A program made the position numbers and the translations under genes. 64,000 bases of DNA from Neisseria sp. 83E34 (GTDB lineage Bacteria > Pseudomonadota > Gammaproteobacteria > Burkholderiales > Neisseriaceae). Under the pieces are notes generated by a model. The model made no database searches. It was not told the origin of the DNA and was given only the letters and a program-made list of their open reading frames with translations. Of this stretch, positions 35,188 to 42,573 are shown one piece after another. The stretch lies in assembly GCF_001308015.1 (NCBI RefSeq), contig NZ_LGYH01000002.1, forward strand, positions 186,001 to 250,000, in the 5' to 3' direction. The first letter of the stretch is position 1. The number at the start of each line of letters is the position of its first letter.

Positions 35188-36687
35188 TCAGGCCACGCCT
35201 TTCCATTCTTTCCAGCGTTTTTCGTCGGGCGAGTCTTTCATATCCAGATTGTCGGCGCCGACGTTGATGCGGTAATACTCGCTGAGGATTTTTTCCAGCT
35301 CGGGGCCGCCGCAGTTGCCTTGCAGAATCTGGTGTACCGGCAGCCAAGATTGGACGAATTTCTCAGGCTCTTCCATAAAGATGTCGTGGCAGCCGTCTGA
35401 ACACATGTGGTAACGCTCGCCTTCAAACTCGGCACAGCGGTAGCTGATTTCTCCGGCATCGCCGTGCATTTCGGTGAAGCCCATCGGCACTTGGCACACT
35501 TGGCAAAGCTGCGGCAGGCCGCTGGAATAGAAGCGTTTGCCTTCTGCTTCCATTTTCTTCGCCAATTCCCAGCGCGGGCGGTAGTATTTGTCGAAGGTGT
35601 CGGGGTATTTTTCGCTCAACCAGTCCAGCTCTTCATCGGTGGGAATCCAAGTATGGAAGCCCGCCGCGTGGCCGAAGTTGTAGAAAATCCACCAAGCCTG
35701 ATGCGAGATATGCTCTTTTTCTTTCTCGATCACATCGCTGTATTTGGGCATGCGGATGCCGTAACGCTCGAGGTCTTTAAACAGCGCGCCGCCGGCTTCT
35801 TCGAAATACACTTCCCATGCCTCTTTCCACGACATCACTTTATTCGGCAGCATGTAATCCATCATCATGGCCACGATAGAGAGCAGGCGGGTGCCGCGCC
35901 AGAACCATTTGTCGATCCATTTCTGCACAATCGGCAGGTTGTCTTCGTGTTGCTCGAGCAGGAATTTGATGATTTCGAGGCCGAGCGTCATGTGGCGGGC
36001 TTCATCGGATTGGGCGCTGAAGCCGAAGGTAACGGTGGCCATATCGCCGTTGTGCGCCGCGCCCGACATAAACGGTACGAACAAAAGATTGGTCAGCACA
36101 TATTCAAACGAGAAGCTGATGGCAAGCAAAAATTCAAACGGCCCTGCCGAACGGGCGTCTTCAAAGAAGGATTTCGGCACGGAGAGATACCACACGCGGT
36201 CGTGCATATGGCTCCAGTCTTGGAAGCCGTCGAAATATTTGTTGTAGTGGCTCATGGCATGGATTTGGGTTTGCACATGGCGCAATTCGTCGATCGACTG
36301 CATTTGCGAAGCGATGCGCGCACCGATGCCGCTAAATTGGCGGCCCACATGGGCGTAGCCTTGGTAAGCCTGATATTCGAGCGGGGTAACGCCGGTCAGG
36401 AAAATCTTGATGGCGTTGACGTAGCGCGGGTCTGAGATGTTTAACTGGCCGTTGTTTTGGGCAAACGCATCAAAAATGGCATACAGTTTTTTCTCTTTTT
36501 CGGCCTGATATTTCCAATAAGCATCCATGGTGAGGCGGAAAGGGTCTTCCCATTTTGACCAGTCGGTGATTTTGATGCCTTCGAAGTCTTCATACGGAAA
36601 CGCTTCTTTGCGGTCTTGGTAGGAAAAATCCCAATCCAGATCGCGCGTGAGCAAACGGTATTTGTCTTTTAAATTCAGTTTTGCCAT
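35188..36687 (-). CDS. dmpN: Phenol hydroxylase oxygenase alpha subunit
   Basis: Catalytic subunit of the soluble di-iron monooxygenase that hydroxylates phenol to catechol. It is 499 residues. The two Glu-x2-His iron-binding helices are visible as QSIDELRHVQTQIHAM (near residue 135) and SAQSDEARHMTLGLEI (near residue 230). Downstream lies the YHS-like, cysteine-containing tail: CQVCQVPMGFTEMHGD, CAEFEGERYHMCSDGCHD, FMEEPEKFV. The opening LNLKDKYRLLTRDLDWDF and WKYQAEKEK match DmpN/TomA3. A Correia-like repeat separates it from dmpM. Confidence 0.96.
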   Translation of the reverse strand: MAKLNLKDKYRLLTRDLDWDFSYQDRKEAFPYEDFEGIKITDWSKWEDPFRLTMDAYWKYQAEKEKKLYAIFDAFAQNNGQLNISDPRYVNAIKIFLTGVTPLEYQAYQGYAHVGRQFSGIGARIASQMQSIDELRHVQTQIHAMSHYNKYFDGFQDWSHMHDRVWYLSVPKSFFEDARSAGPFEFLLAISFSFEYVLTNLLFVPFMSGAAHNGDMATVTFGFSAQSDEARHMTLGLEIIKFLLEQHEDNLPIVQKWIDKWFWRGTRLLSIVAMMMDYMLPNKVMSWKEAWEVYFEEAGGALFKDLERYGIRMPKYSDVIEKEKEHISHQAWWIFYNFGHAAGFHTWIPTDEELDWLSEKYPDTFDKYYRPRWELAKKMEAEGKRFYSSGLPQLCQVCQVPMGFTEMHGDAGEISYRCAEFEGERYHMCSDGCHDIFMEEPEKFVQSWLPVHQILQGNCGGPELEKILSEYYRINVGADNLDMKDSPDEKRWKEWKGVA

Positions 36688-36726
36688 TGTTTTTCTCCTC
36701 TTTGTCCTTAAGCGGTATGGTTAATG

Positions 36727-36826
36727 GCAAATAAACTTATTTCTGATACAAGGCCGCAAGCCGAAGACAGTACAGGCAGTACGGCAAGGCGCAGCAACGC
36801 CGTAGCAGAAATCAAAGTTTATTTGC
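36727..36826. repeat. Correia-like repeat with unusual ends
   Basis: A 100-bp element whose core (GACAGTACAGGCAGTACGGC, then GCAACGCCGTAG) matches the core of the Neisseria Correia element as I remember it. Its terminal repeats are GCAAATAAACTT and AAGTTTATTTGC instead of the classical TATAGTGGATTAA type. It ends exactly at the dmpM stop codon. Confidence 0.8.
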
Positions 36827-37099
36827 TCAGCGGTTCCAGCTTAAGGTCAGTTGTTCGTCATCCTCATCCACATTGCCGCCGATGGTAACCAGGTTCAGAT
36901 GCAGCTCCTGCACATCCCAGCTTTGGCCCATTTTTTCTTCCACGGTGGCCTTCTTCACCACCAATTGGCCTTCGCATTCCATGCGGATCATGGCGGGCTG
37001 GTGGATCACCACCACGTCGGGGTTGTCTTGCTCTACGGCTTCTACGATGTAGCGGGAAGTGTCGTTGTCTTGCAGGGCGAGATAAACTTTTGAACTCAT
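36827..37099 (-). CDS. dmpM: Phenol hydroxylase effector (regulatory) protein
   Basis: Cofactor-free coupling protein (MmoB/DmpM family) that binds the oxygenase and gates catalysis. It is 90 residues. MSSKVYLALQDNDTSRYIVE and PDVVVIHQPAMIRMECEGQL are characteristic, followed by the acidic NVDEDDEQLTLSWNR end. It starts 2 bp after the dmpL stop. The downstream gap to dmpN is entirely filled by a Correia-like repeat. Confidence 0.93.
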   Translation of the reverse strand: MSSKVYLALQDNDTSRYIVEAVEQDNPDVVVIHQPAMIRMECEGQLVVKKATVEEKMGQSWDVQELHLNLVTIGGNVDEDDEQLTLSWNR

Positions 37100-37101
37100 G
37101 C

Positions 37102-38106
37102 TTATTTTCCTTTTTCGATTAATCCGGTTTTTGCGGCACGCTGTTTAATTTGGGCGTCGGTTTCGGCCAATATATTGTCGGCTTCGCCGCCAAACAGGTC
37201 GGCAATGATGGGTCGGTAGGCCGTAAAGGCTTTTTCCTGCCATTTTTCCAGCCAGCTGTTGATTTGATCGCGGTTGGCTTCGCTTTCGGCCGCCAGCGTT
37301 TTCAATACGTTGTCTGCCCAGCCGGCTTGGTCTTTCAGACAGGCCTGCATGAATTCGGTCAACATGGAAATATCGCGCGCACCGTTTGCAGAGAGCCAGT
37401 TGTCGAAGTGCTGATAGAAAACGATGTTCAGCAAGGTATCTACCACCAGATTTTGGGCAACGAACAATTCGCCCCAGTCTTTATGCACCAGCATTTCTTC
37501 GCACAATGCGCGCACACCTTGCCACGCGGCATCTTCCATCCATGCTTTTTTGGCCACGGCTAAGGATTCGCCGCTGTTGTCGTCCAGCGCGAGGCCGATG
37601 CGCGAGAGGTATTGGGCGATGCCCAAGCGGTCCATGGCGGCATACAGGCAGGCTTGTGTTAAGGCGGTGCCGTAGCCGTAGGCGCAGCACGACATCATGT
37701 TGAGGTTGGCGGTTTGCTCGACATGGCGCAGCGGCAAGAGGCCGGTGATGATGCGCGTTTTCACGTTGTCTTCAATCAATGAAGCCAGATTGCGCTTTTC
37801 AAAAAAGGCATAGTTGCTCTCGGCGGTATCCTGCATCTTGGCGCGGTTTTGCACATAAGCGCCGTAGTAAAACTGGCGCGGGTCTTTCAGGGCATACCAG
37901 TCCTGCATAACCAGCGCGGTATGGGTGGGATCGTTCAGCTCTTTTTCAGGCATCCAGAGCGGACGGTAGTGAAAGTTGGCGACGGCCTGCGCGTCGTAAG
38001 TGGCTTCCTGATAGCGGGAAGCGGGCTTCTCGCCGAAGCGGCGGGCGATGTGCGCGTAGGTTTGGCGCACGGGGTCGATGGTGGCGGTTTTGATTTCCAA
38101 AGACAT
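37102..38106 (-). CDS. dmpL: Phenol hydroxylase oxygenase beta subunit
   Basis: Beta subunit of the oxygenase, a ferritin-like structural homologue of the alpha subunit without iron ligands. It is 334 residues. It opens with IDPVRQTYAHIARRFGEKPA and contains FHYRPLWMPEKELNDPTHT, MQDWYALKDPRQFYYGAYVQ, MMSCCAYGYGTALTQACLY and FGGEADNILAETDAQI. The length and order KLM agree with phenol hydroxylase operons. A DUS core inside it (near 37337) encodes part of a CLKDQ segment. Confidence 0.94.
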   Translation of the reverse strand: MSLEIKTATIDPVRQTYAHIARRFGEKPASRYQEATYDAQAVANFHYRPLWMPEKELNDPTHTALVMQDWYALKDPRQFYYGAYVQNRAKMQDTAESNYAFFEKRNLASLIEDNVKTRIITGLLPLRHVEQTANLNMMSCCAYGYGTALTQACLYAAMDRLGIAQYLSRIGLALDDNSGESLAVAKKAWMEDAAWQGVRALCEEMLVHKDWGELFVAQNLVVDTLLNIVFYQHFDNWLSANGARDISMLTEFMQACLKDQAGWADNVLKTLAAESEANRDQINSWLEKWQEKAFTAYRPIIADLFGGEADNILAETDAQIKQRAAKTGLIEKGK

Positions 38107-38226
38107 TCTGTTTCTCCTTCTCCTCCGGGGAGGTTGTTATTGCTGTGAATCTGAATGTTTCAGACGGCCTTAGTTGATGCCTGTCTGAAACCGCGTCATG
38201 CCACAGCTATTTTGGTTTTGAATGGT

Positions 38227-38481
38227 TTATCGCAGCTCGGCTTCGGTGCCGTAGCGCCATTTGGCGGCTTCTTCGTCGTTTTTCGCCGCTTGTTCCGCTG
38301 TCATGTGTATCACTTGGTTGTGTTTGCAAAACACTGTGAAGCAGTCTTTCGGCATGATGAGTTCGACAAACAGCGACGGGTCGTTGATGGCGAAGTCGAA
38401 CTCTACGAAGCGGGCATCCGGCTCGCTGCGCACCCGGACATATTTCACCAATTTGGCAGGTGCGTTGGTTTGCATATTCAT
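38227..38481 (-). CDS. dmpK: Phenol hydroxylase assembly protein
   Basis: First gene of the operon. DmpK is needed to assemble active oxygenase, possibly in iron loading. I use the ATG at 38481 (MNMQTNAPAKLVKYVRV) because AAGGAAG lies at the right distance; the second ATG (38475) is an alternative. It is 84 residues, containing ARFVEFDFAINDPSLFVELI, MPKDCFTVFC and AAKWRYGTEAEL, which match DmpK/PhyA. Its start is about 30 bp below the predicted sigma-54 transcription start. Confidence 0.88.
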   Translation of the reverse strand: MNMQTNAPAKLVKYVRVRSEPDARFVEFDFAINDPSLFVELIMPKDCFTVFCKHNQVIHMTAEQAAKNDEEAAKWRYGTEAELR

Positions 38482-38522
38482 CCACTTCCTTTCTTTGAAT
38501 GAGCAAGGCCATACGGAAAGCA

Positions 38523-38541
38523 AAGCATTTTTGATGCCAAA
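38523..38541 (-). promoter_or_regulatory. Sigma-54 promoter of the dmp operon
   Basis: The minus strand reads TTGGCATCAAAAATGCTTT. The GG and GC doublets are separated by exactly 10 nt, as the -24/-12 class requires, with TTGGCA close to consensus. Transcription would start near 38513, leaving a leader of about 30 nt before dmpK. The adjacent divergent activator is of the sigma-54-dependent type. Confidence 0.82.
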
Positions 38542-38623
38542 CACGATTTTTAGGTACAACACATTGATAGTTAAGGAAATAAAAAATATTCCGCTTCGGA
38601 TATGAAGCTTGACTGGAAAAAAT

Positions 38624-38642
38624 CTTTCATCATTTGATGAAG
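38624..38642. promoter_or_regulatory. Candidate activator binding palindrome
   Basis: CTTTCATCATTTGATGAAG contains the palindrome CATCA-TT-TGATG, about 100 bp upstream of the -12 element. It resembles half of the XylR/DmpR upstream activating sites (TTGATCAATTGATCAA-like). A second, weaker AT-rich dyad lies about 30 bp further upstream. Confidence 0.45.
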
Positions 38643-38781
38643 TGTTGGCGACGATTTCACCAAATAATCAAACGGTTTTGAAAATATGTATATAAAACAT
38701 AGTGATACGAGTGATTAAAATAATTGAAATATTTGACAAATTTTTCATAGGTGTGAATATTAGTAAGCAAGGAGCCATTAA

Positions 38782-38816
38782 ATGCCTGTCTGAAAACCTG
38801 TTTTTCAGACAGGCAT
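38782..38816. repeat. Inverted DUS pair in the dmpK-dmpR gap
   Basis: Perfect facing TG-type DUS copies are followed 21 bp later by a single AG-type DUS (38838-38849), just before the activator gene. There is no upstream gene end, so termination is unlikely to be the role. Confidence 0.7.
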
Positions 38817-38873
38817 CAGATAACAAACAAACGATAAAGGCCGTCTGAATCATGCTTACAAAGGAGCAATGCT

Positions 38874-40568
38874 ATGCCGCTACAACAACCACGGCAGATA
38901 GCCAATCAAGACCTGATCGACCGTATCAGGTTTGATGTGGAGAACGGAAAAATATGGTTTTGCGAACAACGCATGCTGTTGAGCCACGCCTATGCCTTAT
39001 GGCGGCTGCGCGAAGATTTGGTCGAATCTTTAGGCAAAGAGCGGGCGAAGCGTTTTTTCATGCGTTACGGCTATTATGCCGGCGTGCAAGATGCCGAAAT
39101 CGCCAAAAAAGTGCGGCCCAGCAGCGACCCGACGGAAGCGTTTTTAGTCGGGCCGCAACTGCATACCGTGCGCGGCATGGTGAAAGTCACGCCCGTTACG
39201 CTGGATATCGACATCGAACAAGGCAGGTTTTACGGCGAATTCGCTTGGGAAGATTCGTTTGAAGTGTCGTACCACAAAAAGAAAAACGGCATCAGCCAAG
39301 AGCCGGTTTGTTGGAGTTTGCTGGGCTATGCCAGCGGTTACAGCAGCTATTTCATGGGCAAGCAGATTGCGTTTACCGAAACCCAATGCGAAGCCATGGG
39401 GCATACGCACTGCCACATCATCGGCAAACCCGTGGAAGAATGGGACGAAACCACCGATCTGGAACGCTCCATGCTGCCCGATCCGGTGGAAGAAGAGCTG
39501 TTCAGCCTGCGCAGCGAGTTGGACGAACTCAAACACCGCAAACACAACGACCTGCTCGAGCAAGACAGCCTGTTTGACGCCGTGGGCGAATCGCCCGCCT
39601 TCCGCCATGTGTGCGAGATGCTCAACAAAGCCTCCAAAAGCAAAGTGGCCGTCTTGCTCGAAGGCGAAACCGGCGTCGGCAAAGAAGCCTTCGCCAAAGG
39701 GCTGCACGCAGGCAGCGACCGCAGCAACCAACCCTTTGTCGCCATCAACTGCGCCTGCATTCCGCCCGAACTGATAGAGGCCGAACTCTTCGGCGTCGAA
39801 CGAGGTGCATTTACCGGTGCCGCACAAAGCAAAGCAGGCAAATTCGAGCGCGCCGACAAAGGCACCATTTTTCTCGACGAAGTGGCCGAACTGTCGCCGC
39901 GCGCCCAAGCCGCACTGCTGCGGGTTTTACAGGAAGGCGAACTTGAACGCGTGGGTGGCACGCAAGTGCGCAAAGTAGACGTGCGGCTGGTAGCGGCCAC
40001 CAACGAAAGCCTCGCCGACGCCGTTGCCGCCGGCAAATTCCGCGCCGATCTGTATTACCGCCTCAACACCTTCCCCGTCTATATCCCGCCCCTGCGCGAG
40101 CGTCAGCAGGATATTCCCATACTTATCAAATATTTCCTCGACAAATACAGCGCGATTTATCAGAAAAAAATACTCGGCATCAGCGACCAGGGGCGCGAAC
40201 TGCTGCTCAAACACCGCTGGCCGGGCAACATCCGCGAACTCGAAAACGTCATCGAACGCGGCATTATCCTCACCGAACACAATCACTTTGTGGAGGCGCA
40301 AAATCTGTTTCCTCATTTTACGCCCGGTTCCGATTATTTCAGCATCGCCGGCGACGCACTTTCCGCCAGCATGGACGCAAACCGCAAAAATGCGTATATC
40401 GGCCAGCTGCTGGAGCAGGGTTTTGACTTGGAGCATTGGGTTGCCGATATTCTTCAGGAAGCCGTGCGCCGCAGCGGCGGCAATATTTCAGAAGCCGCGC
40501 GCAAACTGAATATCAGCCGCGCTACGTTGGCTTATCAGCTGAAGAAATACAGTTTGAATGTTGAATGA
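38874..40568 (+). CDS. dmpR: Sigma-54-dependent phenol-responsive activator (DmpR/MopR type)
   Basis: Transcriptional activator that binds phenol directly and switches on the divergent dmp operon. It is 564 residues. The N-terminal XylR-N/V4R sensor domain spans about 20-205. It contains a zinc-site pattern Cys-x22-Glu-x2-Cys-x7-Cys (CWSLLGYASGY through ETQCEAMGHTHC), the same spacing as MopR. The AAA+ domain follows, with Walker A EGETGVGKEAFAKG (near 263), the sigma-54-contacting GAFTGA (near 311), and GTIFLDEVAELSPRAQ. It ends in a Fis-type helix-turn-helix (NISEAARKLNISRATLAYQL). AGGAG precedes the ATG. No DUS lies within the gene. Confidence 0.95.
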   Translation: MPLQQPRQIANQDLIDRIRFDVENGKIWFCEQRMLLSHAYALWRLREDLVESLGKERAKRFFMRYGYYAGVQDAEIAKKVRPSSDPTEAFLVGPQLHTVRGMVKVTPVTLDIDIEQGRFYGEFAWEDSFEVSYHKKKNGISQEPVCWSLLGYASGYSSYFMGKQIAFTETQCEAMGHTHCHIIGKPVEEWDETTDLERSMLPDPVEEELFSLRSELDELKHRKHNDLLEQDSLFDAVGESPAFRHVCEMLNKASKSKVAVLLEGETGVGKEAFAKGLHAGSDRSNQPFVAINCACIPPELIEAELFGVERGAFTGAAQSKAGKFERADKGTIFLDEVAELSPRAQAALLRVLQEGELERVGGTQVRKVDVRLVAATNESLADAVAAGKFRADLYYRLNTFPVYIPPLRERQQDIPILIKYFLDKYSAIYQKKILGISDQGRELLLKHRWPGNIRELENVIERGIILTEHNHFVEAQNLFPHFTPGSDYFSIAGDALSASMDANRKNAYIGQLLEQGFDLEHWVADILQEAVRRSGGNISEAARKLNISRATLAYQLKKYSLNVE

Positions 40569-40608
40569 TCAGCCCGTTATATTTTGGGCAAGCTTTGGTT
40601 TGAAACAA

Positions 40609-40647
40609 GCAAATGCCTGTCTGAAAGTTTTTCAGACAGGCATTTGC
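40609..40647. terminator. Inverted DUS hairpin between convergent genes
   Basis: GCAAATGCCTGTCTGAAA pairs perfectly with its complement around a short loop. It lies between the dmpR stop and the rbsB stop, so it probably ends transcription from both sides. Confidence 0.85.
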
Positions 40648-40676
40648 TGATTCGGATGCGTTGTTGTAGCAATGGT

Positions 40677-41603
40677 TTATTGTTTAATCAATTCCAACTC
40701 CACCGGAATCGATTTTTCCACGGTTTCGCCGGCAATCACTTTTTTCGCAGCATCTACCCCGATTTCGCCGATTTTGGTCGGTTTTTGGGCAACGGTAGCG
40801 GCCATTTTTCCGGCTTTAACTGCGGCTTGGGCGTCGTCTGTCGCGTCAAAACCGACCACGATAACGTCTTTCTTATTCGCTGCTTCCAAAGCTTTTACCG
40901 CGCCCAAAGCCATCTCGTCGTTGTGCGCGAATACGGCTTTTACGTTCGGATGGCTTTGCAAAATGTTTTCCATCACGGTCAGACCTTTGGTGCGGTCGAA
41001 GTCGGCCGGTTGTTTGGCGACGATTTTGATTTTTTGCTGCCCGTCTATCACTTGGTGGAAGCCTTCGCCGCGTTCGCGTGCGGCAGAGGAGCCGGGAATG
41101 CCTTCCAATTCAACCATTTCGCCTCCTTCGGGCAGTTTGCCTACGATAAATTCGGCTGCCATTTTACCGCCGGCAACGTTGTCGGACGCTACATGGGAAA
41201 CCACATCGGCACCTTTCACGGAGCGGTCGATCGAAATCACGGGAATACCTGCTTTAGCAGCACGGTTTACAGAAGCGGCAGCGGCTTCGGAATCGGTCGG
41301 GTTGATCAGCAGCACTTTGATATTCTGTTGCAGCAAGTCGTCAATGCCGGCAGCTTGTTTGCCGGAATCGTCGTTGGCATCAACCACCACCAGTTTCAAG
41401 CCGTGTTTGTCGGCTTGGGCTTGCGCTCCTTCTTTCAGGCTGACGAAAAACGGGTTGTTTTGGGTGGAAATCGCCAAGCCTACGGTGTCGCCGGCAGCAG
41501 CTGCGGAAGAGGCGGCGGTTTTGTTATCGGCTTGCTGTTGGCCGCAGGCAGCCAGCAAAACGCCGGTAATCAATAAGGCTGAGGCTTTACGTAAAAATTT
41601 CAT
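40677..41603 (-). CDS. rbsB: Ribose ABC transporter substrate-binding lipoprotein
   Basis: Sugar-binding protein of the periplasmic-binding-protein-like I fold. The ATG at 41603 gives MKFLRKASALLITGVLLAAC, a lipoprotein signal with lipobox LAAC, so it is probably membrane-anchored, unlike soluble E. coli RbsB. The mature part follows E. coli RbsB closely: TVGLAISTQNNPFFVSLKEG, INPTDSEAAAASVNRA, IPVISIDRSVKG, VVSHVASDNVAGGKMAAEFI and FAHNDEMALGAVKALEAA. About 308 residues. It is last in rbsDACB and 31 bp after rbsC. Confidence 0.94.
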   Translation of the reverse strand: MKFLRKASALLITGVLLAACGQQQADNKTAASSAAAAGDTVGLAISTQNNPFFVSLKEGAQAQADKHGLKLVVVDANDDSGKQAAGIDDLLQQNIKVLLINPTDSEAAAASVNRAAKAGIPVISIDRSVKGADVVSHVASDNVAGGKMAAEFIVGKLPEGGEMVELEGIPGSSAARERGEGFHQVIDGQQKIKIVAKQPADFDRTKGLTVMENILQSHPNVKAVFAHNDEMALGAVKALEAANKKDVIVVGFDATDDAQAAVKAGKMAATVAQKPTKIGEIGVDAAKKVIAGETVEKSIPVELELIKQ

Positions 41604-41634
41604 GGTGGTTCTCCATTCGAGGTTGGGGTAAAAA

Positions 41635-42573
41635 TCAGGCGTTTTTGCGGTCGAGCAATACGGCAAACAAAATAACCGCGCCTTTGATAATCAATTGGTA
41701 ATTGGCCGATACGTTCAGCAGATTCAGGCCGTTGCTCAATACGCCGAGCAACACCACGCCGACCAATGTGCCGAACAGCCAGCCGCGTCCGCCCGACAAA
41801 CTGGTTCCGCCCAGCACAACGGCGGCAATTGCGTCCAATTCGTACATCACGCCGGCGTTGGGGCTGGCGGAAGAGAGGCGGCTGGTAACTACCAAAGCTG
41901 CTACGGCGGAAAGAATACCCGACAGGGTATAAACCCAAAGTTTCAGGCTTTTTACTTTCAGGCCGGAAATACGGGCGACGTCTTCACTGCCGCCGAGTGC
42001 GTAAACATGACGGCCGAACCGTGTTTTTTTCAATACAAACCATAAAATGAAATAAACGGCCAGCATCAACACGACCGGCGTGGGAACGGTATTGAAGAGA
42101 TAGCCGGAGCCGATATCGTTAAAGAAACCGTCCACATTGATGGTAATGGGTTTGGATTGTGAATATTCCTGCGCGATTCCGCGAAAGAGAATCATGGTTG
42201 CCAACGTGGCGATAAAAGGGGCGATGCGGCCTACCGATACCAACAGCCCGTTTACTGCGCCGCAAGCCGCACCGAGCAAAATGCCGATGCAGGAAGCCAA
42301 AATCGGATCCATGCCTGTCTGAATCAGGCTGGCGGTGATGATGCCGACCAAAGCCAAAATCGCGCCGACCGATAAATCGATGCCGCCGATCAGAATCACA
42401 AACGTCATGCCGAAAGCCAGTAGGCCGCTGTAGGTTACTTGGCGCAATACGCTGAATAAATTGTTGGAAGTCAGAAAGTTGGGCGTGGCCGCGCTCAATA
42501 CGGCCGACAAAACCACCAGCCCCAATAACGGCCCCATCTTTTTGATGGTGGCACCGATAGACAATTGTTTCAT
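41635..42573 (-). CDS. rbsC: Ribose ABC transporter permease
   Basis: Inner-membrane permease of the ribose importer, 312 residues with about ten hydrophobic segments. Hallmarks are FGMTFVILIGGIDLSVGAIL (near residue 60), GRIAPFIATLATMILFRG, the cytoplasmic coupling helix in GGSEDVARISGLKVKSLKLW, and VLGGTSLSGGRGWLFGT. Its start overlaps the rbsA end by four bases. One DUS lies inside (near 42310). Confidence 0.95.
   Translation of the reverse strand: MKQLSIGATIKKMGPLLGLVVLSAVLSAATPNFLTSNNLFSVLRQVTYSGLLAFGMTFVILIGGIDLSVGAILALVGIITASLIQTGMDPILASCIGILLGAACGAVNGLLVSVGRIAPFIATLATMILFRGIAQEYSQSKPITINVDGFFNDIGSGYLFNTVPTPVVLMLAVYFILWFVLKKTRFGRHVYALGGSEDVARISGLKVKSLKLWVYTLSGILSAVAALVVTSRLSSASPNAGVMYELDAIAAVVLGGTSLSGGRGWLFGTLVGVVLLGVLSNGLNLLNVSANYQLIIKGAVILFAVLLDRKNA

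Noticed and set aside
35407-36435. 342-codon plus-strand frame opposite dmpN
   Set aside because: Antisense shadow of the phenol hydroxylase alpha subunit, which has both iron-binding helices.
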